Shown: positions 58,375-64,000 of the stretch, piece by piece
Layout: each line of letters begins with the position of its first letter
Position numbering within the stretch: the stretch's first letter is position 1
Source of the DNA: Pseudomonas sp. ML96
GTDB taxonomy: Bacteria > Pseudomonadota > Gammaproteobacteria > Pseudomonadales > Pseudomonadaceae
DNA length: 64,000 nt
Assembly (NCBI RefSeq): GCF_000761545.1
Contig: NZ_JPMY01000011.1
Span: forward strand, 101,117 to 165,116
Reading direction: 5' to 3'
Made by a program: the position numbers and the translations under genes
Notes under the pieces: model-generated
Seen by the model: the letters and a program-made list of their open reading frames with translations, nothing else
Told to the model about the DNA's origin: nothing
Databases searched by the model: none

Positions 58375-60389
58375 TATTTCTTACCTAGAAAACGCTTATA
58401 ATCTGCCTCATCACGAACTGCAGCCTTATCTTTTGTCTGCCCATTTTTTTTGTAAACGCCACCATCCCAGTCTTTTCCGGTCTCATCTTTTAACCGGTTC
58501 CTGTAGAACATCTGCGCTCCAAGCCTTATGTCTTCCTGCTCACGGGCAGCCTTCTTTCGGGCCTGATCTATTTCTTTCAATTCTCCCAAGCTTATGAAGG
58601 CAGACCCAGGAGCGGCAGCAACTGGAATTATTGCGTCAAGCTGGTACATTTCGCCTTCGTACTCAATCCATATATATCTGACGCACATTACTAGAACGTA
58701 TACCTCTACAGATACTCTACCTGTCCTAGCCACATCGTCGAATATCCCAGTTTGTGCAAACTGGGGGGACCTATATCGGCGATTGTAGAGATACACTGCA
58801 TCTCGTTGAATTGTGGCAGGGTGCTTGCTGAGAAAGCGCCTTACCGCATCATCAAACGGAATCCCTACGCCACTATTTCTAAAAAGGTCATCCATGTAGC
58901 CCCAGATACCATTCGGCGTCGCAGGCACTTCTGCAAGGTACATCTCCTCTAGCATTCGCCCACGGGCATCAGAGCCAGCGTTATCTAGCAATACCTGGAT
59001 AATCTCTCGCTTACTCATTTCCACAAAATTCTTATCGCTGTGAAATGCCCCCAGATCATCGTCATTCTGCTTTTCTCTGGGGTGAGATGACTCTACTGTT
59101 GCTTTAGACTGCGGGGAGCGAGATGGAGGAAGGGTAAGAGTACCTAGCCACTCAATTTCATCATCCACTTGGTAGCTCGAGCCAGGCCCACGATCAAATA
59201 AAATATTGTCGGTTAAACCGATGCAAGGCCATTCATCGGGGTCAATATTTAGCCCAAAAAGACTACAGAAAGTAACCTTATCGATCGCCATCGAGAAAAG
59301 CGCCATTCTATAGGCTTCTCGATTTTCAGTGCCTTCAGCAAAGCCTATTCCTACAATCGCTCCAGACATAACACAAACAGCTCTAACCACACAGAATCCA
59401 TCAACAGCGCTGCCCTCTATCACACCTTCCAATTTTTCAGTGATATTGTACCCATCAAACTCAACGCGCTGATTAAGGTTCATTACTCGATCAGAGAACT
59501 TACCCTCATAGCCAGATTCAGCTCTTGCCTTGCGCTTCCCCTTAAGCTCTTCAGCTCTGACACGCGCATCTGTTAGCTTGCGAACCCAATACCAAAATTG
59601 GCCGGGCGATGGATACGGCAAATTATCAGGCTGAATTATTCGATAACGAATTACTCCACGACGGCGCCTTGGCAGTTCAATGGCTACACATTCAAAGGAA
59701 TCGCAAACAGATTTAGTATAAATTTCATCCGCCGAGCCAGTTTGAGAGCGAAACTTTACGTAAGCCTTTTTAATTTTTTCCTTCATTTCTTTGGTAATAT
59801 TGCACCCAAAGTTGCGCCCCTTACTAGACGGCCTTCCAAATTTATTGAGGTATGGCTTAGCCTCTCTATTCCAACGCCCAGCCAAGTGAAATCGCGGCAT
59901 TAACGCCTTACGACCAAATATCAAGTATGAGTAAAACCAAAGCTTTAATCTTCCTGAGTTCTGCTCTGGCCTCGACGCTTTAGCGTAAGCATTGATTATT
60001 GAATCAGAATCCCCTGAAGCCAGTATCTCTGAGCGTTTATCCACTAGCTCAGCAAAGGCTAGATATCTAGCGTCCATTCGTTCAGCATAGCTTTTCTTTG
60101 CACTCTTCCGCTTACGCTCCAATTGCTGAGTCGAAAGAGGGCTTACCGCCTTCAACCATGGCGGATAATGATCACCCTCAACCACCTTTAATTTCTCCGC
60201 TCTCAAAGCCTCTTCAAAATCCTGACGCGGCAGAGCAATAATCTGAGTTTTAGTGGAAGATGCGCTCTCGACAAAACAAACCAAAATTACTTTGTTACTT
60301 TCCCAGTTATTTCTCAGAAAGTAATAGATACAGTCATTTGGCATAGCACCGAAGCCGCTAGGTGCTACAAGCCTGGTCCCAATGATCAT
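58374..60389 (-). CDS. tnsB: TnsB-like DDE transposase
   Basis: 671-residue retroviral-integrase-type transposase that cuts and joins the 3' ends. Catalytic triad candidates: Asp312 in RVEFDGYN, Asp399 in LFDRGPG (Asp394 is a nearby alternative), and Glu433 in SPQSKATVESSH; Asp399 to Glu433 gives the usual 34-residue spacing. The long N-terminal part (about 1-300) should hold the end-binding helix-turn-helix domains; the basic C-terminus probably contacts TnsC. The ATG overlaps the tnsA TGA (ATGA). Confidence 0.92.
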   Translation of the reverse strand: MIIGTRLVAPSGFGAMPNDCIYYFLRNNWESNKVILVCFVESASSTKTQIIALPRQDFEEALRAEKLKVVEGDHYPPWLKAVSPLSTQQLERKRKSAKKSYAERMDARYLAFAELVDKRSEILASGDSDSIINAYAKASRPEQNSGRLKLWFYSYLIFGRKALMPRFHLAGRWNREAKPYLNKFGRPSSKGRNFGCNITKEMKEKIKKAYVKFRSQTGSADEIYTKSVCDSFECVAIELPRRRRGVIRYRIIQPDNLPYPSPGQFWYWVRKLTDARVRAEELKGKRKARAESGYEGKFSDRVMNLNQRVEFDGYNITEKLEGVIEGSAVDGFCVVRAVCVMSGAIVGIGFAEGTENREAYRMALFSMAIDKVTFCSLFGLNIDPDEWPCIGLTDNILFDRGPGSSYQVDDEIEWLGTLTLPPSRSPQSKATVESSHPREKQNDDDLGAFHSDKNFVEMSKREIIQVLLDNAGSDARGRMLEEMYLAEVPATPNGIWGYMDDLFRNSGVGIPFDDAVRRFLSKHPATIQRDAVYLYNRRYRSPQFAQTGIFDDVARTGRVSVEVYVLVMCVRYIWIEYEGEMYQLDAIIPVAAAPGSAFISLGELKEIDQARKKAAREQEDIRLGAQMFYRNRLKDETGKDWDGGVYKKNGQTKDKAAVRDEADYKRFLGKK

Positions 60390-61345
60390 TTCGCCCCCCT
60401 TTCAAACAGGGAGGCATAGACATCTATTACGTCTCTTCCTGCAAGGTCTAATGGGCGATCTATGGCTATTGGACTAAACATGTCCACCAGCAATCGCCTA
60501 CTCCAGATGTCCTGATAGAAACGCGCAATGAATTTGTCTCGATTGTCCCAGCGTCTTGAAAACATTTTGACTACCAATGCCGCAGGGTTTCCCGCCTCAA
60601 GGGCACGCTTTACTTTCGCAGTAAAGTCGCTCAAAAGAGCCTCATCCATACCCAAATTACGATCATGAAACCCGTAAAGCAGATCCAAGTTAGAAATCAC
60701 TTCCTTATCAAGCAACCCGGTAAAAACCTGCTCAGTTCTTATCCCTGCATCTTGATAGTATTCTTTCTCCAACAAGTGCCTTCCTTGCTCAAGATCACGA
60801 TCCCTCTTCTGCTGAGCAGGTGTTTTAGTCTTTTTACGCCTCCGCTCTTCAAAATCCATCTTGGAGGACTTCACCGACCAATTCACCGCATAAGGGATGC
60901 CATCAGCATCAATTAGGTATATGAGCAAATCTCCAACATAGGGAAATGGAAGCCTCACCTTATTGCCGCTTTCACTTGAGATTATTTCGTAGTGCTTGAA
61001 CCCAATACGCCCTGCAACGTCCAGCGTGCCCTTTATTGACGGAAACTCTAGCCCGATCGCCAATGGGTGGCCCCATAACGGGTGCATACAAGGGGTTGGG
61101 GAGAGCATCTTCTGCTCATGCAAATCCAGCAGTCGCGGATGATATAAAGCCAACTGAGCGAACACTCGCTCCCCAGTTGAAAGCAGATGCAATGTTCTAC
61201 CCAACTTACGGCTATTCATGCGACTAACGGAGGAGATCTTTGGAGCTTCTCCTGTTGTGGCCTCAATGCATGGTGCATATTGATCAAGCCACTTGAACTT
61301 GCCTTGGCGCTGCAGCATCCGCATTAGCTTTAAGAACATTCTCAT
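60386..61345 (-). CDS. tnsA: TnsA-like endonuclease
   Basis: 319-residue PD-(D/E)xK endonuclease that cuts the 5' strands, allowing cut-and-paste movement with TnsB. Candidate catalytic residues: Glu59 (STGERVFAQ), Glu77 (LHEQKM), Asp139 (YVGDLLIYL) and Lys159 (NWSVKSS); the usual Gln before the Lys is Ser here. The C-terminal half (from about 175) matches the TnsA helix-turn-helix domain position. Start 61345 is preferred because GGGAG lies six bases upstream; an in-frame GTG at 61429 would add 28 residues. First gene of tnsABC. Confidence 0.88.
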   Translation of the reverse strand: MRMFLKLMRMLQRQGKFKWLDQYAPCIEATTGEAPKISSVSRMNSRKLGRTLHLLSTGERVFAQLALYHPRLLDLHEQKMLSPTPCMHPLWGHPLAIGLEFPSIKGTLDVAGRIGFKHYEIISSESGNKVRLPFPYVGDLLIYLIDADGIPYAVNWSVKSSKMDFEERRRKKTKTPAQQKRDRDLEQGRHLLEKEYYQDAGIRTEQVFTGLLDKEVISNLDLLYGFHDRNLGMDEALLSDFTAKVKRALEAGNPAALVVKMFSRRWDNRDKFIARFYQDIWSRRLLVDMFSPIAIDRPLDLAGRDVIDVYASLFERGAK

Positions 61346-61467
61346 ATTGTTCTCCCATAGCCCAAGCCATGCACCGCATATGGCTAGATATATCAATCGC
61401 CATAACGAGCGGGCACAACCAAGCCTCACCGTTTACGTGAATATTTTTTTAGGGATGAGCGGAACCA
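61346..61467. other. Leader/promoter region of tnsA
   Basis: About 120 bases upstream of tnsA on the minus strand, with an AT-rich block (ATATTTTTTTAGG around 61441-61453). Likely holds the tnsABC promoter. No certain hexamers. Confidence 0.4.
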
Positions 61468-61490
61468 GTGCAGGGCTTGACACCCTGCAC
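61468..61490. promoter_or_regulatory. Palindrome over the -35 box of a candidate plus-strand promoter
   Basis: GTGCAGGG (61468-61475) and CCCTGCAC (61483-61490) are perfect inverted arms. Between and overlapping them is TTGACA (61477-61482), a consensus -35, with GAGAAT (61500-61505) 17 bases downstream as a 4/6 -10. An operator over a -35 element is a classic repressor arrangement. Confidence 0.5.
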
Positions 61491-61511
61491 CGTGATATAG
61501 AGAATGGGGAT

Positions 61512-61572
61512 TGTCAGGTGAGCAATTCTGACGTACCTCAAAGGCCCCGGGTTCGCCCCCGCGGGCCTTTTC
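61512..61572 (+). ncRNA. Candidate short structured RNA with intrinsic terminator
   Basis: Downstream of the promoter-like element, GTCAG (61513-61517) can pair with CTGAC (61528-61532). A strong terminator follows: AAAGGCCC (61540-61547) pairs with GGGCCTTT (61563-61570), with an inner CGGG/CCCG helix, then TTTTCTCTAT. A transcript of about 60 bases would carry two hairpins and no reading frame. It could be a regulatory RNA, a leader attenuator or a relic. It is not tRNA-like in fold. Expression is inferred. Confidence 0.4.
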
Positions 61573-61919
61573 TCTATCTGGCGGTTCCTAGAATAATTAG
61601 TTAACCGTCATCTTAACTCCCGATATAAGCCCTAACTCTTATGGCCGGCTTGGCCATCGCTAATAATTTGGTTTCTGAAGCCCCCGCGACGGGCGATGAA
61701 CTTTAGGGGCCAACACTAACAGCCATTTATCGTACAGCCAGCAAGCACATACTGACAACAATAATTAAATTGCTGAAGATCTAAGAACTGGCAAGGCGTT
61801 CCAAGCTAACTTCGCCACGGCATGCAACTAAGCATTCGGCAGTGGAACGCCTACACTGCTACCCCCCAGAGCAACTTCTGCAAAGCTCGCTACCCAGACG
61901 GGGACTGTCCATCTGAGCT
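61573..61919. other. Non-coding stretch inside the Tn7-like element
   Basis: No convincing gene. It contains a short inverted repeat (CGGTT...AACCG near 61581-61608), TGGCCGGCTTGGCCA near 61642, and a long-range inverted repeat at 61795-61851 (listed separately). Otherwise unremarkable. Confidence 0.5.
61795..61851. repeat. 57-base imperfect long hairpin
   Basis: GGCGTTCCA (61795-61803) and TGGAACGCC (61843-61851) are perfect 9-base arms separated by 39 bases. Inside, GGCATGC and GCAT...GGC give a second short pairing. The form recalls folded recombination sites such as integron attC, but the required core triplets are not convincing. Confidence 0.45.
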
Positions 61920-62004
61920 AGTTCCAGGCTGGAACTCTCCGCCTGAGCTAGTCCCAGACTGGGACTGAGCTCGACATTAGGCACTTGTCCCAGACTGGGA
62001 CAAG
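61920..62004. promoter_or_regulatory. Array of three perfect palindromes upstream of tniQ (putative operators)
   Basis: Palindrome 1: AGTTCCAGGCTGGAACT (61920-61936). Palindrome 2: AGTCCCAGACTGGGACT (61950-61966). Palindrome 3: a 21-base version with 10-base arms, 61984-62004, core GTCCCAGACTGGGAC. Centres are 30 and 36 bases apart, about three helical turns. Copies 1 and 2 share the flank CTGAGCTAGT. They lie 43-127 bases before tniQ, where a dimeric repressor or activator would act. Neither a candidate regulator gene nor a known matching operator was recognised. Confidence 0.7.
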
Positions 62005-62011
62005 TCAGCCC

Positions 62012-62028
62012 ACGCGGGAAACCCGCGT
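62012..62028 (+). other. Hairpin in the tniQ leader
   Basis: ACGCGGG and CCCGCGT pair perfectly around AAA, 18 bases before the tniQ ATG and just ahead of the AAGGG ribosome site (62035-62039). In RNA it could limit or stabilise tniQ translation initiation. Confidence 0.45.
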
Positions 62029-62046
62029 AAAACAAGGGCCCCGCTC

Positions 62047-63027
62047 ATGAGCACACCTTTTTCGCACTGCGAAATCCCCCCCATAGCAGCACATGTTCGC
62101 TGGCTTCCGGACGAAACTTTTTTCAGCCTCTGCAGCCGCGAAACTGTATTTCAATGTGGCCAGTCTGAACTTTTTGGCTCAGTTCTCCAGGGCGCCCAAC
62201 CAGACTTTCCCTGCAACTTGAACATGTTCGATGCCCTGACCCATAGCTGCTGGGGAGATATCGACTCAATAATAGAAGATCACACCATATTCCCGTCATT
62301 TAGGCCATTTATCACAGCAGATTCGGCTCGAATGCTGGCTCTAGCCATGAAAGAGTGGCGACTGGGAAACATCAGAGCTCGACTGGGGCTCACAACCAGC
62401 AGATTTGGAACGGACCTATCGCTGAAAGCATGCCCTGACTGCATTCAGTCAGATGCATCACTGCATGGCGTAGCGTACTGGCACCTCAAGCATCAGTACC
62501 CCGGCGTACTAATCTGCCCCGATCACCAGGCACTACTTCTGCAATACAACCTAGGGCAGCGATGGGCCGGAAGTCGCTTCACTTGGATTTTGCCCGGCGA
62601 AAAGGCGTTCAGTCCGTTATCGGCAGACACCACTAGCGCCGCGTGCCAGGAACTACTGCTGTCGCTGGCCACTAATGCCATGGATCTAGCAAAGATAGGA
62701 CTGACGAAAGCCTTTGATAGCCCGCGCGTAATGTGGACATATGAACGTGCGCTAGCCGATCGCTTCCCTGCCGATAGCGGTTACAGCGAAAGGCATGCCG
62801 CTGAATCCTTCCTTGTGTTCGCAAAGCATCTACGCCCATTTAGGCCTCTGCACCACCTACCTAGCTCTGAGGCAACCTCGCTAGCCTTTATCCGCTCACT
62901 TCGCAGGCCACAGCATCAGCAGTGGCACCCCTTGAAGCACGTCCTGCTGATCACATGGCTCGTAGGCAGCCTTGGTGCCTTTTCAGCCGCTTATGATTTA
63001 TGCAGCTTGCCGCCCGGCTCGAGTTGA
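62047..63027 (+). CDS. tniQ: TniQ/TnsD-like target-selection protein (short or C-terminally truncated)
   Basis: 326-residue TniQ-family protein. The zinc-finger signature is clear: CPDC (Cys129, Cys132), then HQYPGVLICPDH (His149, Cys157, His160). The TnsD-like block HPLKHVLLITWLVGS appears near the C-terminus (about 297-311) and the protein ends soon after, whereas TnsD proteins of Tn7 continue for a long DNA-binding tail. It is therefore either a short TniQ or a truncated TnsD. TniQ recruits TnsC to a target. It is transcribed away from tnsABC, unlike classical Tn7 order, under a palindrome array. GC lower than host genes. Confidence 0.8.
   Translation: MSTPFSHCEIPPIAAHVRWLPDETFFSLCSRETVFQCGQSELFGSVLQGAQPDFPCNLNMFDALTHSCWGDIDSIIEDHTIFPSFRPFITADSARMLALAMKEWRLGNIRARLGLTTSRFGTDLSLKACPDCIQSDASLHGVAYWHLKHQYPGVLICPDHQALLLQYNLGQRWAGSRFTWILPGEKAFSPLSADTTSAACQELLLSLATNAMDLAKIGLTKAFDSPRVMWTYERALADRFPADSGYSERHAAESFLVFAKHLRPFRPLHHLPSSEATSLAFIRSLRRPQHQQWHPLKHVLLITWLVGSLGAFSAAYDLCSLPPGSS
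62060..62074. repeat. Palindrome TTTCGCACTGCGAAA, copy 1 (codons 5-10 of tniQ)
   Basis: Seven-base perfect arms around a C. It is part of the wider identical string TTTTCGCASTGCGAAATCC also present after the tniQ stop (63030). It lies within the coding start of tniQ, so it could be an operator blocking early elongation or a recombination point. Confidence 0.6.
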
Positions 63028-63030
63028 AGT

Positions 63031-63045
63031 TTTCGCAGTGCGAAA
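63031..63045. repeat. Palindrome TTTCGCAGTGCGAAA, copy 2 (just after the tniQ stop)
   Basis: Identical to copy 1 except for the central base; the surrounding match is 19 bases. In the same frame as copy 1 it reads FSQCEIHP, close to FSHCEIPP at the tniQ start, so it may be the remnant of a second tniQ start or a duplication endpoint. Confidence 0.6.
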
Positions 63046-63055
63046 TCCATCCAGC

Positions 63056-63280
63056 TCAATGCCTGCGACTCAAGTAGCCCGAGCACCTGCAGGCAACCTG
63101 CTCCACCCTAACAGCCGTGGCTACCACAGCGATAAGCTTGTCCCTTACCTCAAAAGCTTGGCTCGGGTGCACGCCGTGATTAAGGGCAAGATCCAAGGCC
63201 TCCTGCTGACTGTTTAGACGCCTGGTCCAAACCTCATAGGGCTGGGTAAATACGTCGATGAGACCAACCTTCCTTTGCAT
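63056..63280 (-). CDS. Small hypothetical protein downstream of tniQ
   Basis: 74-residue open frame on the strand opposite tniQ, starting MQRKVGLIDVFTQPYEVW with AAGGA five bases before the ATG, a good ribosome site. Ends YLSRRH. It contains a soluble-looking helical segment (NSQQEALDLALNHGVHPSQ). No family is recognised and no promoter is evident. It may be a real small gene or chance. Confidence 0.3.
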   Translation of the reverse strand: MQRKVGLIDVFTQPYEVWTRRLNSQQEALDLALNHGVHPSQAFEVRDKLIAVVATAVRVEQVACRCSGYLSRRH

Positions 63281-63610
63281 ACACATCCTTACCTGGAGAA
63301 TTTTGATGCTTGGTGCCCGCCCAGCGGGATCAGCCTGCGGACAGCAATTACATCGAGTTTACGTCTGGATTGTTATCGCGGGACAAGCTTCATAGGCACA
63401 GAGCCAGTACGGCTGAATCCGTCAGATGCGACACCACACCTGGCAAGCGGACGGGAGAATGTAGTCGACTGCAGCTACCCGATGCGAAGGGCTGCATTGG
63501 GTCGCCCTCTGGCAGTCACGATCATCAGAAAACGACGCCCCGCGACAGGCAGCTATCGGCCACAAGCGGTCACTCGCGAAATTGCATACGTTCGCTAATC
63601 TCTCGACTGC
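63281..63610. other. Non-coding stretch near the possible right side of the element
   Basis: No convincing gene on either strand. Composition moves back towards GC-rich. A GCGACAGGCAGC string near 63541 is the best, but weak, match to inverted end motifs and is followed by a CCACA; it could be a transposon end but resembles common Pseudomonas intergenic sequence too. Confidence 0.4.
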
Positions 63611-63648
63611 AAAGCAGAAGGCCCGGCAAGTGCCGGGCCTTCTGCTTT
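63611..63648. terminator. Strong 18-base-stem terminator of the RTX-type gene
   Basis: AAAGCAGAAGGCCCGGCA (63611-63628) and TGCCGGGCCTTCTGCTTT (63631-63648) pair perfectly. It lies just after the stop codon of the minus-strand gene at the window end. Confidence 0.85.
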
Positions 63649-63660
63649 TACTGAGAACGC

Positions 63661-64000
63661 TTATTGCCAGTTGGCAGCGATAACCACATCCAGTTGCTGA
63701 CGTTGCTCGGCAGATAGATTGCCCTCGCCCCCAGCAGGAACACCAAATGAAGCCATAGCATTCACCAAGTTTTGCACTTGACTCGCTGTCAACGCGCGTC
63801 CGTCTGCAATCTGGAACTGCTCTATTTGGTAGGCACTTCCCGAGTACCAGTTCTTAATGCTGACACTATCGCCAGCACCAATAACCTGGAGTTTGAGATC
63901 ACTCCCGGAGCGGCTTAACCATAGATCCTCAGCGCCAATATCACTACCAAAGCGCAGCACATCGGTATGGGCATAGCCGTTTTCAGTCTCGGTGATGGTG
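63661..64000 (-). CDS. RTX/hemolysin-type calcium-binding protein, C-terminal end (runs off the window)
   Basis: The visible 112 residues are the C-terminal haemolysin-type calcium-binding-related domain: TDVLRFGSDIGAEDLWLSRSG, then GDSVSIKNWYSGSAYQIEQF and ALTASQVQNLVNAMASFGVP, ending QQLDVVIAANWQ. This tail is typical of large type-I-secreted RTX adhesins, cyclase-like toxins or hydrolases. The N-terminal function lies outside the window. It could be transposon cargo or host gene; its position next to the element is notable. Confidence 0.85.
   Translation of the reverse strand, partial: TITETENGYAHTDVLRFGSDIGAEDLWLSRSGSDLKLQVIGAGDSVSIKNWYSGSAYQIEQFQIADGRALTASQVQNLVNAMASFGVPAGGEGNLSAEQRQQLDVVIAANWQ

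Larger units (their letters stand above)
56781..63610. mobile_element. Tn7-like transposon: inner module and one end (other end not identified)
   Basis: The stretch contains tnsC, tnsB and tnsA, a divergent tniQ and one apparent end. The end is inferred to start at TGTGAGGGTGATCACTGG (56781), because Tn7-like ends begin with TGT and six motif copies follow within 190 bases. The segment is visibly AT-richer than its surroundings. A matching inverted end with ACA was not found before 63610, so the right boundary given is only the limit of recognisable module; the element may continue beyond the window, with the RTX-type gene as cargo. The insertion lies upstream of azurin. No target-site duplication can be verified. 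Confidence 0.75.

Noticed and set aside
61540..61572. tRNA T-arm or tmRNA 3' end (GGGTTCGCCCCC)
   Set aside because: No acceptor, D or anticodon arms and no CCA-compatible fold; the sequence is better explained as an intrinsic terminator.
61293..61604. Plus-strand frame of 103 codons across the tnsA start
   Set aside because: Antisense to the tnsA start and passes through the candidate promoter and terminator structures; no family similarity.
61795..61851. Integron attC site
   Set aside because: The fold is suggestive, but the paired R'/R'' core triplets (AAC/GTT in the right positions) are not convincing and no integrase or cassette is present.
61913..62004. CRISPR array with a 30-base repeat
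   Set aside because: Only two near-copies of the CTGAGCTAGT flank and no spacers of constant size; the units are palindromic operators, and no cas genes are present.
63535..63560. Right end of the Tn7-like element (GCGACAGG...CCACA)
   Set aside because: Only one degenerate motif match; similar strings occur in ordinary Pseudomonas intergenic DNA. Not strong enough to call.
63275..63654. Two overlapping plus-strand frames of about 110 codons after tniQ
   Set aside because: No ribosome sites, no recognisable family, overlap with each other, and one runs into the terminator stem.

Overview
The window is chromosomal DNA from a high-GC gammaproteobacterium, almost certainly Pseudomonas. From about 1 to 41.7 kb the gene order (rng, maf, mreDCB | gatCAB, rlpA-like, CMD protein, alpha-2-macroglobulin operon, AEC transporter, roxRS, SIMPL protein, dpp transporter, piuB/piuA/piuC, Sel1 protein, speC) matches, from memory, the P. 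aeruginosa PAO1 stretch around PA4477-PA4519. The exact species cannot be fixed from the sequence alone.

Layout. 1-4.1 kb (minus strand): cell-shape and RNA-processing cluster mreB-mreC-mreD-maf-rng. 4.3-8.4 kb (plus): gatC-gatA-gatB, a DPBB (RlpA-like) lipoprotein and a carboxymuconolactone-decarboxylase-family protein. 8.4-18.6 kb (minus): a six-gene envelope operon of the yfaPATSQP / magABCDEF type, centred on a 1,514-residue alpha-2-macroglobulin that keeps a CVEQ thioester motif. 18.7-22.7 kb: AEC permease, RoxR/RoxS redox two-component system and a SIMPL protein. 22.9-30.1 kb (plus): two tandem dipeptide-binding proteins and dppBCDF. 30.1-33.7 kb (minus): 5-oxoprolinase pxpABC and an orphan periplasmic binding protein. 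33.8-40.5 kb: iron uptake (PepSY flavoprotein reductase, PiuA receptor, divergent PiuC dioxygenase with a Fur-box-like site) and a Sel1-repeat protein. 40.5-41.7 kb: ornithine decarboxylase. 42.1-46.2 kb (minus): two-component system and TonB receptor behind a Fur-box-like sequence. 46.3-56.6 kb: prfC, DnaQ-like exonuclease, NYN protein, small membrane protein, VOC protein, two solute-binding proteins, hrpB, a lipoprotein, a cation-efflux pump and azurin.

From about 56.78 kb the sequence becomes visibly AT-richer and changes character. It holds a Tn7-like transposition module: one end with six copies of an AGTCYGTMGC-type motif, then tnsC, tnsB and tnsA (translationally coupled, minus strand), about 700 bp of non-coding DNA, and a divergent tniQ. 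The non-coding stretch is structured: a candidate short RNA with a good -35 box and terminator, a long-range hairpin and three evenly spaced perfect palindromes that look like operators controlling tniQ. A second palindrome type, TTTCGCASTGCGAAA, sits at codon 5 of tniQ and again just after its stop codon. The far end of the element was not found. The window closes with the 3' end of an RTX/calcium-binding-type protein gene that could be cargo or host DNA.

The most novel part is the transposon and its regulatory region. The alpha-2-macroglobulin operon and the Fur-linked two-component/receptor cluster are the next most interesting.
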